Origin: Loripinus fragilis
Lineage: Eukaryota > Mollusca > Bivalvia > Lucinida > Lucinidae
DNA: 64,000 bases
Direction: 5' to 3'
NCBI GenBank assembly: GCA_964019695.1
Contig: OZ026525.1
Coordinates: forward strand, 68,431,753-68,495,752
Position 1 is the first letter of the stretch, and every line of letters begins with the position of its first letter. The translations under genes and the position numbers were made by a program. Of the stretch, positions 30,122 to 41,229 are shown in pieces. A model generated the notes under the pieces. That model searched no databases and had not been told where the DNA came from. It saw nothing but the letters and a program-made list of their open reading frames with translations.

Positions 30122-30245
30122 TTTAAACATGTGTTTAGTGTGATCAAAAGAACCATCTCAATGAGACTCAATGTACCCACAACATATGTTTTGGCTGAGA
30201 AATGATTTTTTTTTTCAATTTTGCACTCTTATCTGGAGGCCTGAA
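30122..30245. repeat. PAL-A copy, truncated and internally deleted
   Basis: The stem is broken (AAAAGAACCATCTCAATGAG then CTCAATGTACCC), with the normal right part TTTTGGCTGAGAAATGA to GCACTCTTATCTGGAGGCCT. Confidence 0.8.
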
Positions 30246-30899
30246 GATATTTCTAAAATTCAAGCAAGTGCAAAAATGTTACAAAATGTGTCGGTACTTA
30301 ATGGAATTACATTACTAGTAATTACTAGACATCATAGGACAGTTCTTTTGCAGAGTTTTTGGCCCACCACTGCATACCAATTTCAAATCTTAAAATTTGC
30401 CGGCGCATAATTTTTTTAAATCTTAAAAATTTTCTCAACAAAAAGGTACATGAACTCATTTCCTGCCTTGCTCTCCACAGGAGTTTTAAGCTGGCATTAC
30501 GAAAATAAAGCCCCATAAGTCCAACACTAGATGTCAGTGGTGTGTTTATTATTTCCCCACCCACTATTTTTCTATCTAGGGAAAATACAATGACCCCATC
30601 GTAAGTTATCTGGAAACCTAGATTGGCCCTGTTACTCAGTATCAATCTATAGATCAACATTGCACTATGGATACATTTATATTAATGACTAATTAACTGT
30701 TATTCAATATCTTTTTGTAATCAGGACGATTTCAATTGCTTGTTGAAATCAGCCGACAGCTACAGCAGAGATTGTGTCCCTTACCTGAAGCAATGCAAAT
30801 GATATGAAGTCTTCTCCAAAAGGTGAAGTTTCTTATTTCATTCCAATGTTTAGAAGCACACACCATACAAGGGCTTTAAATGTAAATTGTTTTCTTCAT
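30246..30899. other. Unique AT-rich spacer
   Basis: No gene or shared repeat recognised. The minus frame 30325-30660 lacks any domain and has no splice support. Confidence 0.35.
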
Positions 30900-31142
30900 A
30901 TGAGCCGCGACACGAGATTTCCAACAATGTGGTATATGCGACCAGCAATGGCTCAGACCAGCCTGCGCATACGCGCAGTCTGATCAGAGCCTTTGCTAGT
31001 CGCTTGAATATTCTATGAATGTTAAGCTCCTGACCCGACAGCATTTGGTGTTTCTAAGCTTAAAGTGAGGCTACACAGGCTCCTCTGAGTCTATTCATGT
31101 CAAAATGCCACATTCATGGAAATCACATGTCACGACTCAATC
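30900..31142. mobile_element. PAL-G element, copy 2
   Basis: Starts ATGAGCCGCGACACGAGATT and ends GGAAATCACATGTCACGACT. The centre is GCGCATACGCGCAGTCTGAT. Confidence 0.85.
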
Positions 31143-31340
31143 ATAATTTTAATCACCAAATATGACCTTTTTGAACCCTGTACCAGAATTTCTTTAAAAT
31201 TCCCACTCCCAAATCCGAAACTGTCCCCTGATGCCTAATGTTTTGTTGCATACTCGGTAATTGATTTGTTACAAATTCAACCTCTCAAAAGGTGCCTCCA
31301 ATTTGTACTGGCTGATGACAATGAAGGAACTGACTTGACT
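31143..31340. other. Unique spacer
   Basis: No feature recognised. Confidence 0.3.
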
Positions 31341-31581
31341 CAGGGGACAAAAATATTTCAATATTGCACTTGTCCTGCAGGACGAGTGACTTACAATTTA
31401 GACTCGTCCTGCAAACACACACACTTGTCCTTTAAAAGCATATGCAATAAAGAACATAAGGGAGTAATATGACTTCCCTAAGTAATTCTTCCCAAAGCAC
31501 TCGTCCTACAGGACGAGTGCTTTGGGGGAGAATTACTTGTCCATTCTAGATTTCACTCGTCAGTGGAACTTTTGTCCCCTG
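31341..31581. mobile_element. CAGGGGACAAAA-ended palindromic element, copy 1
   Basis: Ends CAGGGGACAAAAATATTTCA and CTTTTGTCCCCTG. The centre hairpin is CCAAAGCACTCGTCCTACAG / GACGAGTGCTTTGG. Several dispersed ACTCGTCC / GGACGAGT blocks lie in both arms. A longer inverse copy is at 50365-50748. Confidence 0.85.
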
Positions 31582-31788
31582 CTCGTCCTACAAGAACTGG
31601 CTGATAAGAGCCCTCTTTACTGTCTGTATTTGCTCAAAAGAAAATTTGTTCTGTGATAAAAAATTTATGACAATTATGCTGACTGATTTTTGGACAGTGT
31701 ACTAAATATTACTGAACAATGAAGGTGCTGATGACCTAACAAGGGTCATCACTGTGTGCATATGCTTAAAAGAATGTTTTCTCCACAG

Positions 31789-31972
31789 TTTTAGATAAAC
31801 AAAATTTTTCAGCAAAAAATCATATTCCTTACCAATCAGTTTTAACATATGTTTTGGGTGCTCAAAAGAACCGTCTCATTGAGACAGTTCTTTTGAGTAC
31901 CCACAACATATGTTTTGGTTGAGAAATAAGAAAATTAATTTTTTCAGTACACACTCTTAACTAAAGGCCTGT
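31789..31972. mobile_element. PAL-A copy, complete single unit
   Basis: From GTTTTAGATAAACAAAA to ACACTCTTAACTAAAGGCCT, with a near-perfect stem GTGCTCAAAAGAACCGTCTC / GAGACAGTTCTTTTGAGTAC. Confidence 0.9.
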
Positions 31973-32389
31973 TCTCTCATTGTGATCAAAATTATATCAT
32001 TTTTCACTTCACCTCTGTCAGTTATTTCAAAATACTGTAACACTCAGACTCCTTGTTAGCTAGAACAACATTGGACAGGTTCAAACAGTTCTACAATATT
32101 GTGATAACACGTTTCTTCTTCTTGGAATTTAAGAAACCCAGTTAAGAAAATATGGAATAATTTAACAGTACTCTCCAAATAACGCCTTACTAGCATCAAG
32201 TTCAACGAAACACATCTAACAGTTACTCAATACAATGTACGTATAAATGAGTTCTGTAGCAAAAAGTGCAAATAAAAAAAAATGCCACATCAAACACAAG
32301 CACTTTGTCAACCGCTCTTTTTCTTATCTCCCTTGAATGGATTCAAAATGGCAGACCTATAATACACAACTCCAGCTAAGGGAGCATAC
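31973..32389. other. Unique spacer
   Basis: No feature recognised. Confidence 0.35.
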
Positions 32390-32530
32390 TCTTTATTATT
32401 TCTCAACCAAAACCTATATTGTGGGTACTCAAAGAACCGTCTCACCGAGACGGTTCTTTTAAGTACCCACAATATAGGTTTTAGTCGAGTGATAAAAAAA
32501 TAATCAACATTTTATGCTATTTTTTTTAAA
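32390..32530. mobile_element. PAL-A copy with symmetric stem
   Basis: Both sides of the stem read AAAACCTATATTGTGGGTAC or its complement, whereas in other copies one side has GGGTGCTC and the other GGGTACTC. This looks like gene-conversion-like homogenisation within the hairpin, or a distinct subfamily. Confidence 0.85.
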
Positions 32531-32987
32531 AACTCAGCAGGAGCTGTGAAGTGTATCTACCACCACTACTATACGCTGATGATCCAATTCTGTTGACTTC
32601 TACTGTTGCTTCTCATACTGGGAAAATGGTACTCAGCTTTTGACTACCGATAAGCCTGTAAACTTCAGAAACATTTTCTTTCATATCTACCAATTTACTC
32701 CTGTTTTAGAATACTCAAAAACATCCCTCCTTGTGAGGCAATATCTTTGAGCTTCGAATTTTCCAGGTAGACATATCAAATAAAATGCCAACTTTCAGGT
32801 CTAAAAATCATGTGTCTGGAGGTATAGACTTTGTTGATCACTATCACACTGATACTTGAACCCATGGTCATGTGACTGATGATCAATGTCAACTGAATGC
32901 ATGAATGTAGACTTAGATGGCTCCTTGCTCTGTGTGGACTTTCACACTGTCAGTGTCTGAAATGAGAGATCAAAATTGATATAAATC
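32531..32987. other. Unique spacer
   Basis: No feature recognised. Confidence 0.35.
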
Positions 32988-33420
32988 CTTAATGTGCCAA
33001 TTGCAACAAAAGTCTTCTGCTTTTCTGGTCTGCTGAAATGTTTAAGAAGCCTCTCTGGCAAACAGTGTGGACCCAGATCAGACTGCTCCATTATTCAAAC
33101 AAAGAATTTCACATTTCTTTTGGATATTTTAACCTTTGGTTCCTCGAAATATGTATTGGACCAAATAAAAGTATATGGATGGCAGATTCCATTGGTCAAA
33201 ATGGGTAAAAGATTTAATGTTATGATCAAACAAAATTAACCCTTAAAGCACCAAGAAAAAAATGCATCTGAAAGTGTTGTCTGCTGAAGTCGTCTGCTGC
33301 AAATAATTTCCTAACATTACTGACAAATTAAGTATAGAAGCAAACAGTGTGGACCCAGATCAGACTGCTCCTATAGGTTAAAATATCCAAAAGAAATGTG
33401 AAATTCTTTGTTTGAATAAT
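32988..33420. repeat. PAL-E copy split by a small inversion with duplicated breakpoints
   Basis: The 3' half of PAL-E, in reverse, ends at GACTGCTCC (33089). The 5' half lies in forward orientation at about 33238-33377, ending GACTGCTCCTATAGG. A 45-bp sequence at 33090-33134 (starting ATTATTCAAACAAAG) is repeated as an exact inverse at 33376-33420. Re-inverting 33090-33375 would restore one reverse PAL-E element. The break fell at the centre of the hairpin. Confidence 0.8.
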
Positions 33421-33628
33421 GTGTTTTTTATATCCGCAAACACTGCCGACCCCGATGACTTCATGATGACCAAGATTTGATCTGGGTCTAATGGTTTGTC
33501 GACATATACAGTTGATAAATATTGTATGCATAAATGTCTGTATAGAAGTTTTACTATCTGTAGATAGAAATTCATTTAGTTTTGTGATGCTTAACTTTTG
33601 AGACTGCGTTTATAGAGAATACAAGGCG

Positions 33629-33752
33629 AGTGTCTTTTGATATCAAGTTTACCAGGCAAGGCTTTGAGAACGCTTGTTGACATTGCAAGGCTTGCCAAGC
33701 AATTCAACATGCATTCTCAAAGCTGGGCCTGGTAAACTTGATATCAAAGGCA
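33629..33752. mobile_element. PAL-D palindromic core, copy 1
   Basis: Arms GTGTCTTTTGATATCAAGTT with TACCAGGC, and GCCTGGTAAACTTGATATCA, face each other across ~70 bp that is itself partly inverted (TTTGAGAACGC / GCATTCTCAAAG). Flanking sequence to about 33900 is shared, inverted, with 41230-41397, so the repeat unit is larger than the core. Confidence 0.85.
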
Positions 33753-34334
33753 CGAACCTGGTATTCTAGTTATCAGTTTATCCACCGATTAACTCTTAAA
33801 ACTAGGGATTATGACGTAATGTTCAATTTTTGAGTTGATTCAGTGTCATTAGCGATGTCATTCAAAAAGTGCAACGTCATCATGACCTGATAAAGGCTCA
33901 TGCCACATTTATCAGGCAACATGCAGCAATATATAGTTAATATGAGAGGTAACCGATAAAGTTGCTTTTCACTGCCAGGCAGTACACAGTACGTCCATAC
34001 CAAAAATGAACCCAAAGATACATAGTAGCCAGGGAAATCTTGCCTGAATTAATGTCAGAATATTTTTCCTGGTTGTTTAATCATTGGAATCAATCCTTGA
34101 GGCTATTGGTAATGAAATGGATTAGAGAGGCTGTGTCGTGGAGCCATCATTGGTTCTGACTGAGTGTCACGTAACATTTGATCTCAACTTAAACCGAGTA
34201 GGTATTAGGTTTGCCATTCGAATTTGTAGGTTATTTTTTCATTGAGTCCCTATAACTCTACAGCGGTCAAGTTACCCTAGTTTACCTTATAAGCACACAC
34301 ACACACTACTTTTTCAAAATTCCGTACCTTCTTT
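33753..34334. repeat. PAL-D flank, then unique spacer
   Basis: 33753-33900 (GGTATTCTAGTTATCAG, ATTATGACGTAATG, GTGTCATTAGCGATGTCATT) is the inverse of 41250-41397. From about 33990 nothing is recognised apart from a short CA repeat near 34293-34305. Confidence 0.6.
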
Positions 34335-34340
34335 TGAAAA

Positions 34341-34395
34341 TAGTAGATCCAGATCAGCTGGCTTCTGATGAAGCCAGCTAATCAGGATCCACACT
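34341..34395. repeat. Hairpin shared with 25491-25545
   Basis: TAGATCCAGATCAGCTGGCT, TCTGATG, AAGCCAGCTAATCAGGATCC; nearly the same hairpin as at 25491, so this is a dispersed family. Confidence 0.7.
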
Positions 34396-34439
34396 TTTAA
34401 TCCAAATATCAGGTTTTGTGTATATCGGGTTTTGGGCAT

Positions 34440-37250
34440 ATCCCCTGCGAAATATTGTTCTACAAATTGGAGGTGTTCTAGAACTGTTCTAGAACATTTA
34501 GAACTGTTCTAGAACTGTTCTAAACAGGTAAATATGTTCGTTCTAGAACTCTTGTTCTACAACTGTTCTAGAACATTGTTTTAGAACAAATCAAACACAT
34601 TCTAGAACTGATTTCCATTCTATAAGTGTTCTTGAAATATTCTAGAACATTTTTAGAACAAATCAAGAACCAGTAAGTTCTACAAATGTTCTAATAATAT
34701 TCTAGAACATTTTTAGAACTTTTCAAGAACAAAATAAGTTGACTGAAACTTCTAAAAAATGATTCAAATTAAGTTCTAGAACATTTGTCTTACTTTTTAG
34801 AACTAGTTAATTCTACAAATATACTAATAAATTCTAGAACATTTTTGAAACTTCTCAAGAGCAGAAAGCATCAGGTAGCTCAGGGGTTGGGCAATGAGAC
34901 GGTTCTTTTGAGTACCCAAAACATGTTTTGGGTGAGAAATAAAGAAAATTATTTTCCAATACGCACTCTTATCTGGAGGCCTGGTCCTTTGGATGGGGAC
35001 CTTAACTGGATGTCCCCTTTGCAGGGAAGGTCACCCCTTGTGCAGGTTAAAGAACCCTACGGTAATTTAGATATGGTTTCATCCTGCAACCTGGAGTGCA
35101 CAAAATACTCGCAGCAGTATATAGAAAAAGAAAGAAAAAAAGGGCAAAATAAGTAAAAGAAAATTCAAATTAAGTTCTAGAACTTATTTAGTACTTTTAT
35201 AGAACCAGCAAGTTCTAGAAATGTTCTAAAAAGTTCTAGAACATTTTTAGAACATTTAAAGAGGAAACCTGTCATAACCAGATGGATGATGGGAAAAACA
35301 TGGCTGCCAGAATTGGAGGGAAAATGTGGAGGCTCTTCAAAAACATTTGTTTGGGAATTTCTAGATGGCAAACATGATAGTAGTATTGACTGAGACAGTG
35401 AGTAGACCTGAGAAACAGTTTCTCTAAGGTTTTTAATGTTGATTAATGGTGGGGTTGTTGTTTGTAAGTTTTTTAGCAAATGCAGGACAATGTTTTGAAA
35501 TGGGTGGGGTAATACAGGGTGGCATGTTACCACAGTGAGAAGATGATCATGGCTTAATTACTATAAACAGAGGTTGAGCAGTTAACATCCAATAAATTTT
35601 CTAAAAACTACAATGTTACAGTTTTGCAATGAATGTTATTTATTTTTCAATTCACTGATAATTCGGGAGAAATATTTTACTGAAATTTACTGAACCAGCA
35701 AGTTCTACAAAAGTTAAAAAATGTTCTAGAACATTTTTAGAACAGTTCTAGAACAAGCATGTCATTTTCATAAATATAACCAGATTGATGTTGGGAAAAA
35801 CATGGCTGCCAGAATTGGAGGGATTTTGAAGGCTCCCCAAAAAGCACTTGTGGCAGTTTCTAGATGGCAAATTTGACAGTATTATAGTCTGGGACAGTGA
35901 GTAGGCTTGAGACACAATTTCTTAAGTATTAATGTTAATTGTTGATGTAGTTGCTGTTTTTCCAAGGTCAAATGCATGACAATGTTTTGAAATGGGTGGG
36001 GTAACAGGGTGGCAATAACTAACAACATTTTGGCCAACTTAGGGCCCCTATAATAATTCTCCTCCAGTTGATGTTTATTTATTTATTGTGTCACCTGCAT
36101 TTTGGGATTACTTATTGGGGTTTTAAACCAATGTCAACAGTTTTCCAGATATATAAAGGTAGCATTCGATGAAATCTTATTTCCAAACCCTATATGGGAC
36201 ATTTTTGAGGAGATGTTCTACAACTGTTTTAGAAAAGTTCAGATTTTTTAGAACAGTTGCAGAACAAACTACTAGAACATTCCTGAAATTGTTCTTAAAC
36301 TATTCTAAAATGCTCTGAAATAATTCAGGGTCATTATAAATAGAATGCTTTATATGACATTTTTGAAGAGTTGTTCTACAGTCTTTCCAGAAAATTTCTA
36401 AAGGTTTGTTCTGGATCAGTTCTAGAAAAAGCCAATGTTTATTCTAGAACAGTTCTAGAACAAACCATTAGAACATTTCTGGAATTGTTCTGGAACCATT
36501 CTAAAAATGTTCTAGAATGATACAGAGACATTTGTAGAACGTTAAATGGAACTTTTCTAGGGGTGTTCTACTATTGTTCCAGAAAAATTCTAAAGGTTTG
36601 TTCTAGATCAGTTCTAGAACAAACCAAGGTTAGTTCTAGAACAGTTCTAGAACAAACCATTAGAACATTTCTGGAATAGTTCTGGAACCATTCTACAGAT
36701 GTTCTAGAACTATTCAGAGACATTATAGAACGTTAAATGGGACAATTTATGAAGGGTGTTCTACAACTGTTCCATAAACGTTCTAAAGATTTGTTCTGGA
36801 ACTGTTCTAGAACAAACCAAGGTTAATTCTAGAACAGTTCTAGAACAAACCATTAGAATATTTCTGGAATAGTTCTGGAACCATTCTACAGATGTTCTAG
36901 AACTATTCCGAACATTTATAGAACGTTAAATGGGACATTTAATGAGGGGTGTTCTACAATTGTTCCATAAATGTTCTAAAGATTTGTTCTGGAACTGTTC
37001 TAGAACAAAATTGATTTGTTCTAGAACTGTTCTAGGAAAAACTTTTAGAATTTTCTGGAACCTTTCTAGAACAAATTTTTTGACCCTAGCTAGAACAATT
37101 GTAGAACAAAAAATTGTCCCATTTAACGTTCTACATCTGTCCCATAAACATTCTAGAACATATCTAGAACAGTTCTAGAACATAGTTCTAGAAAATTCTA
37201 GAATAATTTTAGAACATTCTAGAACAGTTCTAGACCATTTCGCAGGGGAT
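34440..37250. mobile_element. 2.8-kb TIR-bounded element filled with TTCTAGAA palindromes
   Basis: Ends ATCCCCTGCGAAAT (34440-34453) and ATTTCGCAGGGGAT (37237-37250) are perfect 14-bp inverses, each followed inward by a TTCTA block. The interior holds about 35 exact TTCTAGAA octamers, mostly as GTTCTAGAAC, and many one-off variants (GTTCTGGAAC, TTTTAGAACA), densest at 36.4-37.2 kb. Two diverged copies of a non-array segment with GGGAAAAACATGGCTGCCAG lie at about 35275-35570 and 35770-36040, and a PAL-A fragment is inserted at 34882-34990. No protein is evident. The octamer is the TTCnnGAA core of heat-shock elements; function is inference. Confidence 0.85.
34882..34990. repeat. PAL-A fragment inside the TTCTAGAA element
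   Basis: Only half of the stem remains (CAATGAGACGGTTCTTTTGA), followed by TTTTGGGTGAGAAATAAAG and GCACTCTTATCTGGAGGCCT. Confidence 0.8.
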
Positions 37251-37840
37251 GTATTAAGGTTGCCACTACTTCCTGTAAAGCATTCAGTGTGTGTTCAAAC
37301 AAGCATGTGCACTACTTTTTAGGTTGACTATGGTATTTGCTTTTGTGGACAACATTTTTTAAAAATATTTTGTCTGCCATATTTGCCCTAAATACTCAGA
37401 CATCTTATCTTTTCGGCTATTCATTCTGATGGATCTTCCCAAACAAATCGATACAATAAGTATGGGCTAGTCCATTTTGTGTTTTAAGGGGTCAAAGGTC
37501 GAAATTTCTATATTAAGGTGTATTTATGTTCCTAATTATTGTTTTTATCTCAGCAAACAGTGCAGACCCTGATGAAATACTGTTGTATGCATTGTTCAGG
37601 CAAGCTAAAAAGGGGTTATCTGAAATCAATTTCAAAGCGTATTCTGCAGATATTGACAATTCCAGAGAGCTATCTCAATGAGGCCTAAAATAAAAAGTTG
37701 TGCGTTTCAAATTTTCAGGTTACCCGACCATGCCTAGTTTGCCTCCTATCCTAAATTTGTTAGGCATTGTAAGGGGATTTCCCAGTTCGGCCATATTGGT
37801 TCCCCATGTAAAACTTTTAACAGAATAAAATATTTTTCTA
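37251..37840. other. Unique spacer
   Basis: No gene or shared repeat recognised. Confidence 0.35.
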
Positions 37841-38230
37841 CAGGGTTCATACAGCCAAGTTTGCGTAAAATTTAAGGACTTTTCAAGGACTTTCCTACTA
37901 TTTCCAAGGACTAAAATTTTATGAAAAATACTGATTTCTACTTCAGAAATGCTAGACTGTCTTAATAAAGATATTATTTTTAGAAAATAAGCATAAAATT
38001 TTGGTGCCTTTATTTGGTGCAGCATATGCTGCACCAAATAACGACACTACAATTTTATACCATTTAGATCTCCAAAAACCAGTGTTAAATCCTACTGTAA
38101 ATGGTAAAATTCAAGGACTTTTCAAGGCCTTTGAGTGTTTCAAGTACTTTTCAAGGCAAGTTTTATTTTCAAGGACTTTTCAAGACATTCTTGTATATTC
38201 AAGTACTTTTCAAGCCTGTGCGAACCCTGT
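37841..38230. mobile_element. PAL-C element, copy 3, best preserved ends
   Basis: Begins CAGGGTTCATACAGCC and ends GCCTGTGCGAACCCTG, with TTCTA directly outside each end, a candidate 5-bp target duplication. The central hairpin is TTTGGTGCAGCATATGCTGC and complement. The arms carry seven or more CAAGGACTTTTCAAGG-like blocks. Confidence 0.9.
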
Positions 38231-38491
38231 TCTACCTACTGTCACTATGTTAAAATTTCATGTACCAGTGAGCATAAGAAAATCATTGTAATTTTAGCTT
38301 ATCTGGGACCATGGAATCACACCAGAAAAATAAACAAGAAACAGCTTATGGTAACATCATACATTACATGAATATTCAGAAGCAATAAAGTCTTGATTCG
38401 GACCTAAAGTCTCTCCAAGACTGATCAATACTAGTATCCCTTAAGTCTTTCTTTCTTTCGATATATACTGCCAGTATTATTTGTAAGTCAC
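38231..38491. other. Unique spacer
   Basis: No feature recognised. Confidence 0.3.
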
Positions 38492-38670
38492 AACAAGACG
38501 TCTGCTGAAATGTTTTGGGTGCCTCTAGGTCAAACAGTGTAGACTCTGATCAGACTGGAGCAGTCTCCCTGCACTTACATTAGTCAATAATGTTAGCAAA
38601 TATATGCAGCAGACAACTTAAGCAGACAACATTTTCAAATACATTGCACTTTGCCGGCGTTAAGGGTTAT
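38492..38670. repeat. PAL-E copy, reverse orientation, degraded
   Basis: Contains GTCTGCTGAAATGTTTTGGG, CAAACAGTGTAGACTCTGAT, GACTGGAGCAGTCTCC at the centre, and ends GCGTTAAGGGTTA. Confidence 0.75.
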
Positions 38671-39062
38671 GATAAAAACAATCTTCAGGGACTAAAAACA
38701 ATGCATCTCAGAAATTCATTGACCATGGCCCAGCCCCCTAAGTCCACCCATGGGATCGGATCCAGGCCTTGAAACTAAAATCCCGCTTGATATGTTTCCT
38801 AACTGTTTTTTCTCTGCCTAGGCAAGAAGCTGTTTTTTTACTTTGGTTCATTCACCCATAAAACCATAACGGGGAGAAATTTGAAAAAATATCTCTATTT
38901 TTGGCTGAATTCCTTCAAAGCTATATCGATAATGCGTTTCTGAGACTGTGTATAGTGCATACCATATAAGGTATTGGAGGAAACAAAATATTAGATGTCT
39001 TCTTTTTCTTTCACGCTTTGATACTTGGTTAGGCGTTATTGATTTGATAGGAGATTTATTTT
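38671..39062. other. Unique spacer
   Basis: No feature recognised. Confidence 0.35.
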
Positions 39063-39281
39063 ATTTCTTGTTTTGTTTTTTGTTTGATTTGATTCTTTAT
39101 GTCCCATCAACAATCTCTTAGTTATATAGGGACGGGTCTTCCTGGGTTAAACCAGTACTAAGCTAGAATTAATGTTCTTGCTCAAGAACACAATGCAGTG
39201 GGGCCAGTTAGGCTCGAACCAACGGCCCCTCGGTCTGAAGTCAAATACTCTATCACTGAGCCCCCTTTGATTTCTTGTTTT
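39063..39281 (-). mobile_element. SINE-I copy 9, 12-bp TSD
   Basis: Minus-strand copy with a nearly complete head (CTATCACTGAGCC). ATTTCTTGTTTT is repeated at 39063-39074 and 39270-39281. Confidence 0.9.
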
Positions 39282-39379
39282 ACGACAGCATCAACACTGT
39301 TTATGTCATGCTGAACACTCATTTAACACATTTTATAATCTTCATTCTTATCTAATACATTAAATAATGTTAAATAACT

Positions 39380-39530
39380 GGGAACTTCTCTTAAAGGAAA
39401 GAATTTGCTCCTTTAAGAGCAGCTCCTTATGGTATGGAAAATCACTTTACCACATTAGGTGACGTCCCTTGAATGTTACTATTTTTATTACGCACATGCG
39501 TAACTGCGTAATGGGAGCTATACCAATGCC
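39380..39530. repeat. PAL-L repeat, copy 1
   Basis: GGGAACTTCTCTTAAAGGAA, AGAATTTGCTCC, CTCCTTATGGTATGGAAAAT, TTGAATGTTACTATTTTTAT and TGCGTAACTGCGTAA recur in order at 52315-52470. Confidence 0.75.
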
Positions 39531-39649
39531 TGGATGAGACTGAACACTACATACTATAAAGCAATTCTGAATCTTCATGTTGCCACGATAACTCCCACCA
39601 AGTTTCAGTTCAATTCAACATACAGTTTGACAGATGTTTGAAGGTCCAT

Positions 39650-39837
39650 AATAACGCCTTTGAAATATCATGTATTTGAAAATATTATGGAAAATGGAGC
39701 ATTTGCTCCATTTACCATAATATTTTCAAAAGTATTCAAAACTTTACTTAAAATTTTCTTGTTTTTTTTTTTTCAATGTTGTCTAAAAATAGAAAATTAT
39801 GTCATGATCTAAAAATAGCCTATGGAGTAAAGGGTTA
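39650..39837. mobile_element. TTAA MITE, copy 2, left end lost
   Basis: Matches 26655-26850: CGCCTTTGAAATATCATGTA, hairpin around GGAGCATTTGCTCC, CAATGTTGTCTAAAAATAGA, TATGGAGTAAAGGGTTAA. The left CCCAATACTCC end and TTAA are missing. Confidence 0.85.
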
Positions 39838-40267
39838 AAGAATGCTGCCATGGTATCTTAACAGAAATTTTTGAGCAGAAATGAATATTCATGTTGCCCC
39901 AATGCCTCCCACAAAGTTTTGGGAACATGAACATCCAAGATGTTGTTTGAAGAATTTCAAGATGGCTGCCATGGGAAAAAAACATTTTAGCATAAATTCT
40001 GAATCTCCATTTTGCACTGAAGCCTCACACCAAGTTTCGGCTAAATCCAACATATGGATATAGGGAGATGTTTGAAGGATTTCAATATGGCTGCCATCTT
40101 TATTATCCAATGTAAAGATTTAGCAAATCTGAATCCCCACGTTACTCCAATGCTTCCAAGTTTCGGTTCAATCCAACATATGTTTCAGCCTCCGATGAGA
40201 TGAAGTTTGAAAATTTTCAAGATATATCGGAATGGAACAATTTTAGCAATTCTGAAACTCAATCTTG

Positions 40268-40291
40268 CCCCCCCCCCCCCCCCCCCCCCCC
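40268..40291. repeat. Poly-C run of 24
   Basis: Uninterrupted C run on the plus strand (G run on the minus strand) inside a unit of the tandem array. It can form a G-quadruplex or i-motif and is prone to length error in assembly. Confidence 0.9.
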
Positions 40292-40515
40292 TATGCCTTC
40301 CACCAAGTTTCTGTTCAATTTGACAAATAGTTTAGCCTCAGAGGAGATGTTGTTGCAAGAATTTCAAGATGGCTGCTATCGGGGCCACCTTGGATATAAG
40401 AACGGAACAATTTTAGCAATTCTGAATCTGATGACCTCCCAACAAGTTTCGGTTCAATCTGACAAGTTTTTCACCAGGAGATAATCTTTGAAGAATTTCA
40501 AGATGGTTGCCATCA

Positions 40516-40753
40516 GGCCTAAATGAAATATATGTGTGGTTCCTGTTGCATACCAGCAAAATTTAGGGTAGGTAGGTAGGGAAATTATTGAATTTTGTTA
40601 TAACATTTAACAAAGAAAATAGTAACAAAATCTGAAAAAGTGCCCATTTTAGGTATTTTTTCTCCGAAGACCATTTTAATGTTTAGGGTAGGGTTAAAAA
40701 AATAGGGTAGGTAGGGTAGGCAACAGGAACCACACATATATTTCATTTAAGCC
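40516..40753. mobile_element. 238-bp MITE with 34-bp TIRs, 3-bp TSD
   Basis: Ends GGCCTAAATGAAATATATGT and ACATATATTTCATTTAAGCC belong to 34-bp inverted repeats with one mismatch. TCA is duplicated (40513-40515 and 40754-40756), and neighbouring units of the host array show the uninterrupted site. Inside are direct blocks of TTTAGGGTAGG and TAGGGTAGGTAGGGTAGG. Confidence 0.9.
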
Positions 40754-41229
40754 TCAGGGCAATCTTGGATATCAGAATGGAACGACTTTAGCAATTCAGA
40801 GTCCACTTTGCTCCTTACGCACGTTAGGAACAAAGTGGATATTGTACCCTTGACTTGCGAAGATGTTCTGAATCTCAATTTGTCATGATGCCTCACATAA
40901 AGTTCAGACTTGTGGTAAAGGAGATGTCGTTTGAAAGATTTCATCTTGGATATTGGAATGGAAAAATTAAAGTTTACAAGTCTAAATCTCCATGTTGTCT
41001 TGGTGCCTCACATTTAAAGTTTTAGCTCAAGGAGATGGCGAAAATGTGAAAAACTAACAATGTATGGACACACGAACATCGGACAACAAGCCATAGCATA
41101 AACTGACAGGTGAGCCAACAAGGGCCATAACTCTAGTAATTTTTTGTTGTTGAAATCCTCAAAGATTAACCAGGTAATCTATTCATTATCTTTTATCTAT
41201 TAACTGCATTGTTGCACGTTGACATGATA

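Larger units (their letters stand above)
39540..41060. repeat. Degenerate ~110-130-bp tandem array (AAGATGGCTGCCAT type)
   Basis: About nine diverged units share TTAGCAATTCTGAATCTCCA, TTGCCCCAATGCCTCC, CACCAAGTTTCGGTTCAATC, CAACATAT, GAGATGTTTGAAGAATTTCA and AAGATGGCTGCCAT. Two other elements are inserted (39650-39837 and 40516-40753), and one unit carries a poly-C run. Confidence 0.8.

Noticed and set aside
40570..40735. Interstitial telomere repeats (TAGGGTAGG)
   Set aside because: Not the TTAGGG hexamer in tandem; the blocks belong to a MITE.
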